Assembly (NCBI GenBank): GCA_016787525.1
Contig: JAEUUP010000003.1
Location: forward strand, 1 to 64,000
Length of the DNA stretch: 64,000 nt
Reading direction: 5' to 3'
DNA from: Saprospiraceae bacterium
GTDB lineage: Bacteria > Bacteroidota > Bacteroidia > Chitinophagales > Saprospiraceae
Shown: one piece after another, positions 15,816 through 28,000 of the stretch
How positions within the stretch are numbered: the first letter of the stretch is position 1
How the letters are laid out: each line of letters begins with the position of its first letter
The notes under the pieces: generated by a model
The model's input: the letters and a program-made list of their open reading frames with translations, nothing else
Database searches by the model: none
Told to the model about the DNA's origin: nothing
Made by a program: the position numbers and the translations under genes

Positions 15816-18800
15816 TTAAGCTTTAATTATCTTAATTTTAAGGCATACTTCTGTGCCTAAGGTATTCTTATTTTCATCAAAAATAGGTGTAATAGACAAA
15901 TCCTCATCTGCTCTTTGCCCGTTGTGCAATGCCAGTCTTTGACGTGATAATTCAATACCAACACTTGTTTTTTCATTGCAATCCTCCTCCTCAGTATGAA
16001 CGCTTTCTTTGAAAATATACCCTTTACCATTATCTCGAATTTTTAGAAATAGAAAATCTTTATCTGCATCAAACGAAATGGTCACTAAAGCCGTTTTAGA
16101 CATCGAATCAAAGCCATGTTTCAAGGCATTTTCGACAAAAGGTTGAATAAGCATTGCAGGTATCTCGATATTATAAGCGTCTATTTCACTATTCGTGACA
16201 ATTGAAAAAGATAATTGTTCTTTAAATCGCAGTTTTTCTAATGTTAAATAATTACTGAGTGTCTCCACTTCTTCTTCTACCGACACTTTTCCTCTTCTCG
16301 TTGATTCTAATGTCAACCGCACCATTTTAGCGAAGCGACTCAAATATGTCATGGCTTCATTTTTTTCTCCACGTTGAATGAGTAACTGTATCGAATTGAG
16401 GCAGTTGAATATGAAATGTGGATTCATTTGCGTTGCCAAAGCTGAGCGTTCCAAGTCGTTGATTTGCAAAGCCAATGCGTGTTCTTTCTGAAGTCTTTTT
16501 ATTCGATTTTGGTAATACAAATAACTCACTGCGGCAACTGAAACGATTAATAATGTCCGAAACCACCATGTTTCAAACCAATAAGGCAGCACCGTGAAAG
16601 GTGTTTTCAATGACGCGCTCCACACACCATTTTCGTTTTGTGCCTGTACTTCAAAATCATAGTCCCCTTGAAACAAAGAAGGCAACTGAATGTTTTTGTT
16701 ATAAGTGTGTCGCCATTCATCGCTGGTATGCAACCGATAACGGTATGGGATTTTGCCGTTCATCTTAAAATTGATACAATGCCAAGCGATGTCTATATCG
16801 TTTTCTCTCGCTGCTAATACACGAGACTGACTCAGGTCTCGAAGACTATCGACAGCTCTGAAATAATCTAAAAAAGGCATTCTGACCGAATCAACCGAAG
16901 GTTTATCTTGATACAAAACCAATCCTTTTGGGGTTGCTACCCATACCCCCCCCTCAGTTGCTTTGTCCCTCGCAATGACAATTGGGGCAATATCATTGAT
17001 TTCGTTGCTTGGCAAACCTTGAAATATGGTGATAGGCTGTACGTGCCATTGTCCATTGCCGTCCTTCCGACTTATTTTGTACAAACCTGCCAATGTACCC
17101 ACCCAAATATTGCCCAAACTATCCGTTGCAACATTTTCGAGCATATCTGTCTGTAAGCCTTCCTGCTTACGTATGTTTATTGCCTTTTTTCCATCCCAAA
17201 TTACTAAACCATTGCCTTTTGTTGCAAAAACCAAACTGCCATTTGGCAGTTCTGCCATATCTTCTATGCGTGCTGTCAAAGCAGTATGCATCGAAGCCCC
17301 TACTGCTACCCAGCTCTCTTTTTCCAAACGATACAAGCCATCTTGTTTGCCAACCCATACTCGTTGTTGGCGGTCTTCAAAAACAGAAAATAGACGGTCT
17401 TTGGCATTGACTGCATCCTCACTGAGCCGCCTTCGAGCAGTCAAACCAATCACTTCGCGCAAACCACCCGCGCCTATTACCCAAACAGCATTTTTCTGAA
17501 AGTTCAAAGCGATTTTTTTTACTCCCCCAACACTGGTTGCGACTGAATTGGTTTTTTCAAGGGTTGAAATATGTTCATTTTGCCATTTTCTCAGAAGAAA
17601 GCCGCCAAACCACAACTGCTTATGACGTGCATCCCATTTTAAATTGTAAATAGGGTCGTTGGGTAAACGGGCGATAGATTGGTATTTATAGGTATTTTTA
17701 TCAAACAGCCCAACTTCACCTTGTTTGAAGCCCACAAAAACCTTTGAGGCATCCATATTGTCTATCGAAGACAGTATATTAAAAGGGAAACCTGTGTTGT
17801 CTTTATTAAAAATGGTGATACGCTTATCGCGCAGATAAAACACGCCTTCGTCGAGCGTCGTCACCCAATAGCCGCCGTCACGGTCGCGCAACATCGTGAC
17901 CGCTGAAACGCCTTCCAATATGATTTGAAGCGGCGACTGACCTATTTCTTCCGCATTTTTAAAGGCTCTGACACCGCCATTTAGTCCTTCAGCTGTCCAG
18001 ACCAAACCATCTTCATCGGTCAAAACGTCAAAAATAGGGCGGTCATAGGGTCTTCTATTAAAAGATTTATCTTCTTTTTGGCGATGAATACTCTTACCCG
18101 TAAAGAGATAAGTGCTGTTGCCGATTGTTTTGAGTCGTGCATTTGTTCTATCATCCTGCAAAGATTTTATTTTAAATGCTCCTTGCTCAATGAGTTTTTG
18201 TCCATCGTACACAAACAAAGGGAGACTTCTATCAGTCAGATGGGGATAGGAAACCCCGTTTGAAACCACTTGGGAGACAAGAATGTTTTTTTTATCGGAT
18301 GTAAAAGACAGCAAAGCAGGAGCTTGAGGTGCGGCAATCAATTCACTTTGTCCATTGTCATAGATTTTGAGAATACCCAGATTCACCATACCCACTAAAA
18401 CACCCCCCTCAGTATTTCCGTGCTTTTCAAACCGCGATATGCCTGCAATGACATAAAAAGATTTCCGATAGGCTTCAATCAGATGATTGTATGCAAAAGG
18501 GTGAATCACACCATTTTCGCAATAAAAGACTTTGCCCCACATCGAACCGAGCCAAATCCGCCCCGCTTTATCTTCCTGAATACAATTGATAACATTGTCG
18601 GTCAACCCTTCGGGTGCGCCAAAATTTTGGAATGTATAGCCGTCGTAGCGACTCACACCATTGTCCGTACCAAACCACAAAAAGCCTTTTGAATCTTGAA
18701 TAACGGTATAAACTTCGGGGCTGGGCAGCCCGTCATTGGTGGTAAAGTTGCGCCAAGCGTATTGAACGGATTGAGCATTGAGGTAAATAGATAGAAATAA

Positions 18801-18827
18801 TAGTATGGGTATCAGCTTGTTTTTCAT
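15816..18827 (-). CDS. Hybrid-sensor-like LytS-type histidine kinase with Reg_prop beta-propeller sensor
   Basis: A 1003-residue membrane histidine kinase. After a signal sequence (MKNKLIPILLFLSIYLNAQ) come about 12-14 two-component-regulator propeller repeats (WFGTDNGVSRYDG, IWVGTLAGLYKI and similar, residues 25-650), then a Y_Y_Y domain (about 660-745), one membrane helix (about 757-775), and a cytoplasmic His_kinase domain with His804 in MNPHFIFNCLNSIQ, followed by HATPase_c (PFVENALKHGF, KIRDNGKGY). The sensor faces the periplasm. There is no receiver or AraC domain, so it is not a classic hybrid; the regulator is the next gene. Two copies of the iterated motif (one with a single mismatch) encode TEGGV. 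It is divergent from the giant surface protein gene. Confidence 0.93.
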   Translation of the reverse strand: MKNKLIPILLFLSIYLNAQSVQYAWRNFTTNDGLPSPEVYTVIQDSKGFLWFGTDNGVSRYDGYTFQNFGAPEGLTDNVINCIQEDKAGRIWLGSMWGKVFYCENGVIHPFAYNHLIEAYRKSFYVIAGISRFEKHGNTEGGVLVGMVNLGILKIYDNGQSELIAAPQAPALLSFTSDKKNILVSQVVSNGVSYPHLTDRSLPLFVYDGQKLIEQGAFKIKSLQDDRTNARLKTIGNSTYLFTGKSIHRQKEDKSFNRRPYDRPIFDVLTDEDGLVWTAEGLNGGVRAFKNAEEIGQSPLQIILEGVSAVTMLRDRDGGYWVTTLDEGVFYLRDKRITIFNKDNTGFPFNILSSIDNMDASKVFVGFKQGEVGLFDKNTYKYQSIARLPNDPIYNLKWDARHKQLWFGGFLLRKWQNEHISTLEKTNSVATSVGGVKKIALNFQKNAVWVIGAGGLREVIGLTARRRLSEDAVNAKDRLFSVFEDRQQRVWVGKQDGLYRLEKESWVAVGASMHTALTARIEDMAELPNGSLVFATKGNGLVIWDGKKAINIRKQEGLQTDMLENVATDSLGNIWVGTLAGLYKISRKDGNGQWHVQPITIFQGLPSNEINDIAPIVIARDKATEGGVWVATPKGLVLYQDKPSVDSVRMPFLDYFRAVDSLRDLSQSRVLAARENDIDIAWHCINFKMNGKIPYRYRLHTSDEWRHTYNKNIQLPSLFQGDYDFEVQAQNENGVWSASLKTPFTVLPYWFETWWFRTLLIVSVAAVSYLYYQNRIKRLQKEHALALQINDLERSALATQMNPHFIFNCLNSIQLLIQRGEKNEAMTYLSRFAKMVRLTLESTRRGKVSVEEEVETLSNYLTLEKLRFKEQLSFSIVTNSEIDAYNIEIPAMLIQPFVENALKHGFDSMSKTALVTISFDADKDFLFLKIRDNGKGYIFKESVHTEEEDCNEKTSVGIELSRQRLALHNGQRADEDLSITPIFDENKNTLGTEVCLKIKIIKA

Positions 18828-18873
18828 CGTTTTTCTTTTGGCAAGGGTTAAAATGCAAATTGGGGTATTTTAC

Positions 18874-18920
18874 CAAATATACATTTGTTGTAACCGAATT
18901 ATGGGCAAATATAACCGAAT
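18874..18920 (-). promoter_or_regulatory. Candidate promoter with 9-bp direct repeats (possible LytTR site)
   Basis: TAACCGAAT occurs at 18891-18899 and 18912-18920, a 21-base period (9 bp plus a 12-base spacer), the geometry of LytTR-regulator sites. On the minus strand each copy precedes a TATATTTG -7 box (18881-18874 and 18913-18906). The site lies upstream of the kinase-regulator operon and in the shared region with the divergent 19096 gene. Binding is inference. Confidence 0.5.
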
Positions 18921-19095
18921 ATTTATTTACCCAACAATTTAATTTAATAAAGAGGAATTTGTGTCGTGATTTCTATTCAACATAATATAAGATACCTAAC
19001 TTTTAAAACTTTTGAAAGATGACCCAAATCTCTTCCTCTGTTGTGCTATGCACTGGAAACCCAATTACTTCACTTATTAAAAAACTAAAACCACA

Positions 19096-22000
19096 ATGAA
19101 AAAAATTTTTCACCTATTTGCAATTCTTTTCGCTATCCATTCCGTTGTGAATGGTCAAACATCGTGTCCCAACCTTGTGACGAATGGAGATTTTGAGGCT
19201 GGGAATACAGGGTTTACTTCAATCTACCCATCTAATTGTACTTGCACCCTTGGAACTTATTGCGTCAATACCAATATGAATCTCAAATGTTCGACCTTAG
19301 GGAATGTGGCTGACCGCAATGCTGGAACAGGCAAGTTCCTTATTGTGCAAGGGAATGGCAACGCTGCCCTCAATGCTTGGTCAACGACGGTCACTGTTAC
19401 GCCCAATGCCCCTTATACTTTTTCCTTTTGGGTAAGAGGGGTCAATCCTTTACCTACGGTATTGGCTATGATGGTTAACAATGTGAATGTCAAACAAATT
19501 ACTGCCAGTGGTGCATCTGGGTGGGTTCAACACACATTCAGTGGCATAACACCTTCGGGCGTAACGAGCTTGCCTATTGCCATTCGTCAAATCAGTTTTG
19601 GCGAAGTGTATAATTACGGAATTGATGATATTAGCTTTATTTCATGTTCTGACCCGCCTTGTATTGCCTGCACAGGTAGCACAAGCAACCCTAATTTAAT
19701 ACCAAATGGTAGCTTTACAGCAGGAAATGTTGGGTTTACATCGGGGTTGACATACTCAAACAGTTGTGGAGCAGGTAATTATGGCATAACGACAAATTTC
19801 AATGCTTTTTGCTCTTCTCCTTGGCAAAACTTAACAGCCAATACACCTCCTAATTTTTTGGTACTTGATGGTCCCTCTGAAAGTCTAAGCCCAAGCGTTT
19901 TATGGCAAAGCCCTATTTCGTTGACAACGGCAACAGATTACTGCTTTTCCTTCAACTGGGCATTGGCTTTTGCAAATTCTCAACAAAACTTCATGGTTTC
20001 GATTGATATTGTGGATATAAATGGTGTCCCAATTACAACAGCAGGAAGCGCTCTTGGACAGGTTAATATTGCTAATAATCTGATTTGGAAAAATGAAAGT
20101 ATCCCATGGAATTCGGGAATCATACCTACTGGAGCTTATTATATTGCTATCCGACAGCTCACATCAGGTGCTTATCGCGATTGGGGTATTGATGATATTT
20201 GTTTCACTAAAAAACCGCCTGTCACTTGTAATGCGGAGTTTACAACTACCGCAATTGGCAGTTGTGGCAATTTTCAGTTTACCAATACGTCAACATTGCC
20301 CACACCAGATGCACCCAGCTATTCGTGGAACTTTGGTGACCCTAATAGCAGAAATAATAATACCTCAACGCTTCAAAATCCAACACATCAATTCAGTAGT
20401 TGTGGGACTTACACAGTTTGTATGATTGTGAATGGAGAAAGTTGTCGTGATACGGTTTGTCATACAGTGACGTATTCCGATGCCGTGGCATCAACCATTA
20501 CTTGCCCACCTACCGTCACCGTCTCCTGCTCTGCTGATACCATCCCCTCAGTAACAGGACTTGCTACGGCGACAGATAATTGTGGCACGCCAACATTGTC
20601 ATACAGAAATACGCAATCGGGTACATTTCCTTGCGATGGCACATTGAGAAGGACTTGGACAGCCACGGATAAATGTGGCAATATATCTTCTTGTTTTCAA
20701 ATAGTAATTGTATCAGACAAAACACTGCCAACGATTACTTGTCCACAAAATACAACTATTTCCTGTATTACAGATACCACAACAGCAATAAACGGAACGC
20801 CAACTGTGTCGGATAATTGTACGGGAGCTATCAATCTATCATACACGGAAAGAGTTTTAGGTATTATTCCGACACCTTGTGATAAGTTAATTGGGCGCAC
20901 ATGGGCGGCAAAAGATGGCTGTGGCAATACCGCCACTTGTCTTCAAACAATTCGCGTTTTAGACAATATACCGCCTGTTGCCCGATGTAAGCCTGGTATT
21001 GGTGTTGTTTTAGATGCCAATTGTCAAGCAAAGGTGACACCTACAATGGTTGATAACGGCTCGACGGACAATTGCCAAGTACAATCCATCAGTGTCAGCC
21101 CAACAGTCATAACAGGATGTGGTAATACACCCGTTACACTTACGGTAATAGACTGGTGTGGCAATACAAGCACATGTACGATGGGCATACAAACCCAAGA
21201 GTCAGTCGCACCTGTCATTAGTTGTCCTGCAACTTATACCGCCTATTGCTTGACTGATACCGTACCGTCTGTATCAGGTTTAGCTACTGCAACGGACAAT
21301 TGTTCTACTGTAACAATAAGTCATTCAGACGTAATAAATGGTGTTTTACCATGTGATGGGTCTATTAGACGAACTTGGACTGCTCGCGACGCTTGTGGTA
21401 ATACGTCTTCTTGTCTGCAAGTAATAAGTGTTACTGTACCAACACCTATCATTACTTGCCCTGCTAATGTGACACTACAATGTGGCTCGATGGACCCCTC
21501 AGTAACGGGTACTGCAACGGCTTCAAGTGTTTGCTATAATCCAACAATTACTTATACGGATGTGACCTCTGGTACGCTACCTTGCAATAGAGTCATCACC
21601 CGTACTTGGAAAGCTGTTGGTGGCTGTGGTAGAACATCAACTTGTGACCAAATAGTTACAGTCAGAGACAATACTGCACCGACCATCGTTTGTCCACAAA
21701 ACTATACTGTCAATACGAATGCGGGTCAATGCTATTTCACTGGCGCATTAACGCCACCAACCGCAACAGACAACTGCGACCAAAGCCTTGAATTTGTTTG
21801 TTCATTGCTGACAACATCGAGTTCTATATTGATTTCACCAACGACACAATTTCCCAAAGGTGTAAACAATATCACTTGTTATGCCAAAGATGACTGTGAA
21901 AATGGTAGTACAAATTGTAATTTCACCTTAACGGTTGTGGATAATCAACCGCCTAAAATTACTTGCCCCCTCAGTGTATCGGTGGCAGGAAGTATTACAC

Positions 22001-25000
22001 CCCCTTCGACTATATGTAAGGCTATCGTGAATGGACTTGCACCGACTGTTACGGACAATTGTCCGATGACAACAGTCGGTTTTAATATCACACCAACGGC
22101 TAACGCAACACCTTCTTCGGGAACGAATGATGCGAGTGGGGGCAGTTTCTCTGGTACTTCAACGGTGACATATACGGCAACGGATATGGCGGGGAATACA
22201 GTGAGTTGTGCATTTAACGTTGTGGTCACATGCAGTAGCTGTTCAGCTAATGCTGGACCCGATGTATCAATATGCTCAGGTCAAAGTACAACCTTGACAG
22301 CCGTAGGTGGTCCTAATTATACGTGGAGTACATCTGCAACAACTGCATCTATTACAGTTAGTCCAACGACAACAACGGCTTACTACGTTACCGTTACAAA
22401 AAATGGTTGTACGGCGATTGATACGGTTAATGTGATTGTGAATCCAAAACCTACGTTTGCAGATGCTTCGACGACGATATGTGCGGGTTCTTCTGTCAAT
22501 TTGACAAGTTTTATTCCTGTATATAGCAATGTATTCAATCCAACTTGGACAACATCAGGCTCCGTTGTCAATAACCCCACCAATGTGACCCCCTCAGTAA
22601 CAACGACCTATACCTTTATTGGTGGGAATATATTTGGCTGTCGAGATACGGCTTTGATTAGAGTAATAGTCAATCCAAAACCAAATGCAGGTGCAGATAT
22701 TGTTTTACCTTGTAATGGAACGATTGCGCCAACGACTTATAATTGGGCAATAAGCGGCACTTGGTTAGTATGGACACAACCTTCTGGTGCAAGTGCTGCC
22801 ATAACAGGTACAGGTGCAGCATCCAATATGACTATAGCAGGTGATTATTCTTTTATACTGACGGTGAATGGTTGTCGTGATACGGTTAGATTGACGATAC
22901 CGAATTGCTTACCCGTAATATCTAAACCAGTTTGCGGGTGGTCAGTAGCGACTTGCTACGGAGCTGGTTTCAATGACCCTGTTGGTGTTTTGTATGATAC
23001 ACGATTTAACTCACAAGCACCACTTGGCAACGATTGGGGTGGTAACAACCCAATTGCTGTACCTAATATTCATCCTCAGCAATGGACAAGAGGTAATATC
23101 GGACAAGTTTTTGGCATTGCTATTGATGCCCAATCTAATATTTACTTAGCCGCTTCTGATGTCTATCGCTTGGATGCTACGCAAGCTGCGTCTTGGTCAG
23201 CAACAGGGTCAGGAGGAGGAACAGCAGGGATTTACAAGACGAGTGCTTCTAATGTAAACGTGACTACTCCAATCGTGACAACTGTGCCAATTTCAGGCAT
23301 ACCAACTTTACCAGGCACTCAAATCCCGAATATGGGTGGTATAAATGGTGCAGGTAATGGTATTGGTAATATTGCTTATGACCCTTACTATAATCAGCTT
23401 TTTGCCACAAACCTTGAGGATGGACGCATTTATCGAATCAATCTATCAACAGGCACAATCTTAAGTGCTTTTGACCCGTTTTCAGATGATAGTGGCATTC
23501 CAGGTTTTCAAGAACGACCCAATGAGCGCATTTGGGGTATTGGCGTTTATCAGATAAACGGTGTAACAAGAGTTTATTTTGCAAGAGAAGAAAGTAACAC
23601 GAATACCAAACAGATTTGGTCGATAGCCCTCATTAGTTCAGGCATTAATGCAGGCGATTTTGCGGCAACCAATTCTTTTGGGAATGGTATTAGAACAGAT
23701 GGTGAAGTCCTTGAAATCAATAACCTGCCTGGTTCTCAAAAAAAGATAACAGACCTTGCTTTTTCGCAACAGTCCAAACGGATGTTGTTGGCAGAAAGGG
23801 GGGACCCTCATGCTGCAAAAACTTATGAATATGAATGGATTACACCGAATTGGGTTTATACCAAGAAGTTTTTTGTTGGCACTGGTAATGGCGAAAATAG
23901 CGCAGGTGGTGTTGACTATGGTTATAAAGAACTGAACGGCAATCCAACCGCTCAATGTGATAGTCTTGTGTGGACGACAGGCAATTGCATAGATGTAAGT
24001 GGTCAATCCTATCCAAATACTTGCGAGGTGTATGGGATAGAAGGCATCGCCGCCTCAGGAAATGCTCAATATATAAATGCCTCAACGGATATTTTCATTG
24101 ATTATGACCAAAACTATGCCCCAGAATTTCAACAAAAGCGACAAATTGGTGATGTTGAAATTTTTAGATGCGGCTGCCCAATAGCACCGAATCTCTTCCC
24201 TTGTGATTCATTGACTATTCGGAAAGATTCAACAAGCAATGACTGTTGTTATGATGTCAGTTTTGGGGTTCATACAGGCGGGGTTTTTACAGTAGTCGCC
24301 GATATCATCACTCCGAATGTTACGTTTAACAATGCGTCAATCTCAAGTACCAGTGGTCTTACTTTGAGTCCTTTCGCACCCGATATATTGGTAGTTTCTA
24401 AAGGAACGAATACACCTTTGCCTATCGGAGATTATCTTCATGCTTTGAAATTCTGTTTTGGGAATGTGCTTACTCAAAATGAGTATCCGCAATGTGTAGA
24501 ATTTAGTTGGTACGAACAACCCATTGCTGATAGACCACGACTCCTGTGCAAGGATACGCTTTATTTCTATTGCAAACCGCCTCATCTTGGAGACTCTTGT
24601 TTGGCAGTAATCCGCGATACGGTTTATTGCGACCCTGATAAACCCAATGAGTATATCGTGAATCTGACAGTTGACAATACCAGTACAGACCCGAGTTTCA
24701 TCGCTAACCAATTGATTTTGAGTGGGCTACCTACAGGCTATCAATTCGAGTTTTGTGGTGCCCCGATTCCACAAAGTTCTATTGGACTTAGTTTAATACC
24801 CCCCCTCAGTACAACAGGGTCTCCGCAGACCGTTTGTGTCAAAATCATACCACCTGCGACCATTACAGTACCGACGCAAGTCTGTTTCGACATGAGTTTG
24901 AATGGCAATGACAGTTGTTGTGCTACCAGTAAAAAACATTGTGTCATACTCAAACCTTGTTGCAATCCTTGTGATTTAAATGGTGTGGTGACACATAGTC

Positions 25001-28000
25001 CCGTTAGTGACTCTTGTTGTCATTCGCTTGACATTATCAACAATTGCCGACTACAATATTTTACAGGTGTTCAAATTGTTACCGTAACAAATGGTATAAT
25101 TTTCGGTTCTCATTCAACAGGCAATGCTCAAGTTGGTAATTGGACAGTTACAGCCTCTCCAAAGGAGATTACATGGAAACCAACTGGGTATTATCTGCCT
25201 TATGGCACAATGTCAGGTTTGATAAACTTCTGTTTGGATGAAATTGATAGACCAAGTGAAATACCGCAAACCATCGCACTAAACTGGCTTATTCCAGGGT
25301 CAAATGGAAAAGACAGTGTAGCATGTTCTGATACTTTGCGCTATAACTGTCCGCAAACAGATTATGGTTGTGTAACAGCCCTCCGCGATACCATAAAATG
25401 CGCTAAAGACCAAAATGGTAAAACTTACTATAATTATTCATTGACCTTTCAAAACACCTCATCGCCGCAACATTTAGCTTCGGATATTATTTTTACTCAA
25501 ATTAGCGGACCGAGTGTGTATTTAGCCAATGTCATTTCAGTCAATCCATTACCCGCAACAGATATAGCGACTATTGCAACCAGTATTTTCCCGGGTTCTA
25601 ACGGGCTTAATCAAGGAGACAAATTATGTTTTGTGGTGACACTCAGAGATACTAATTATTATCCACCACCGATGAACAAAGAATGGTGCTGCCATGAAGG
25701 TGATACTATTTGCATCGTAATACCAAATTGCGATACCTGCAAATGCAACAACATAGAATTACTATACAGCATTAGTCGCGGACCACTTTTACCTAAAAAC
25801 TGTGGCGATACATTGGGCATACCGACCAATTTGCCATTCCAGTTTTTGCCTATTTTACATTGCAGACCCGATAGCTGCGACCCAAATGCTCGTTTGAACA
25901 TGACTTTGACAAGACCCAATGGTAGTGTTATTGCTGTAACATCGCCATTGATACCTGCCAATTTCTCAACACCAGGTTTGTATAAATTGACCTTAACAGG
26001 TATCTGTAATGGCGATACGTGTAAATGTGTAATCTATTTCAAATCCATTGGCGTTTGTTGTACTGACCAAACTGTTTTTAATCAAAATGCTGAAAATGCG
26101 GTCACTGTTACTGTGGATAACAGCCTCTGCAAGGCGACACTTAATTTTGATAAACTCTTCCCTTGTGATAATATCGCTTCTATTAATTGGGGAGATGGTA
26201 CTCAAACACCTGGTCCATTTACATTGGGTAGTATGACCATGCACAATTATGCGACAAGTGGGACTTACATTGTTTCTTATCTTGTTATAGAAACGAATCC
26301 AACAACTGGCTTTATTTGTTTTGAAAAACAAGTGCGTGATACGATTCGCCTTGTCTGCAGTAATAATTGTAACACTTCTTGTAAAACAGATTCAGTAAAT
26401 ATAAGTACTGGTTATGAACCAAACTTTGGTCCGCAGGTTCCAGGTCATGTGAGTCAAATGTGGACAGTTACAAAAGCACCTATAGCTTCGGGAATAATGA
26501 CGCCAACGCCTGCAAATTTCATTACCCATTCCTCTTGGGCAGTTACATATCCCACATCAACATGGATTTCTGCATATCAATTTAATAACAGTACAAACTA
26601 TGTTTGCCCTGCTTCAACAACACCTTGTTCTTCATGTGAGCCATTCGTTTATGAACGGTATTTCTGTACCTGTGATAGTGGTAATGTCAAGTTTGATTTC
26701 AAGTTTTGGAGTGATAACTATGGGGAAGTCGAGTTGTGGAATAACACCACTTCAACACCCACATTCATAATGACGATGGCAAGTAATTGTTCTGTGCCGA
26801 ATACGACCAATAATGCAACCACCCCTCAGTTAGTTAATTTGACTAAGTTTTTACAAGCGGGTAAATATAGCCTCCGAGTAAAACATTGGAATACAAACGG
26901 TGCACCTATGGGTGTCAATATTGAAGGGACACTAACAGGTTCAACGCTCAATAAAGACAGTTGTTGTACAGAGCGTAAAGGCTGTATATTGATTCGTAAG
27001 TACCACGATAAAGAATGTAATGGTCATTACGATTGGGATACTTCAAATTGGGTGAGTACCGATGCGCCTCTGAGCGGCTGGACGTTCACGGCTGTGCATA
27101 CTTCAGGTGTGCCGACGGCTACTGTTACCACAAATGCGCAAGGAGAAGCTTATATCTGCAATTTACCACCAGGTACTTATAAGATTATTGAAACACCTCA
27201 ATCTGGTTGGACAGTGTCAACACCAATAGGTGGAGTCAAAGATTCAGTTAATATGAATAATTATGGCGTACAAATAGTGGAGTTTGGTAATTGTAAAAGA
27301 GATACCTGTACTTGTGGTACCTACTCTGGCATGACATATCGCCCAACACAAGGCGCACAAACTCGTTCCGTCGTTTGTGGCGATACATTAATTGCAAGTT
27401 GCACTTCAGGTTTCAATTGGACACTCAATGGAAATTTCCAATGTGGAGGAAACACTGCCTGTCTTCCAACGGGTGGCATCAATTGGGTACTTAGAGGGGC
27501 AAATAATGCTATAGTCTTGTCAGGAAATACCAGTGGCAGTATTAATATTCAAATACCTTCTTCTGTCTTTAATACAACAAGTTTATACACGCTTAGTCTG
27601 TCATCTGTTTGTGGCAGTGATACGTGTCGGTGTAATTTCAAGATAAATGCTACCGGCTGTCCTTTAGTAGATAATTGCCTCAACTTGGCTTGTACAGGCA
27701 ATTTCAGTTGGCAACAATTGCGAAACGATTTGTACATAAAAGATATGGTTGTTTTCAATGGTAAATTGGTTGTCGCGGGTTCATTTACCACAAATGGTTT
27801 CAATAACATTGCTCAATGGGACGGTGCGTCATGGACGGCACTTGGCACGGGTCTGAATGGCAGTGTAGATGCTTTGGCTGTTCATGGTGGCAAACTCTAT
27901 GCGGGTGGTTCGTTCACGAGTACAGGCAGTCGGATAGCTGTCTGGGACGGTACGTCTTGGGCAGCTCTTGGTTCTGGTACAAATGGAGATGTTCTAAGCC

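Noticed and set aside
17026-17499. 157-residue plus-strand frame inside the histidine kinase gene
   Set aside because: It is antisense to a clear propeller region, has no initiation context or homology, and is a shadow of the real gene.
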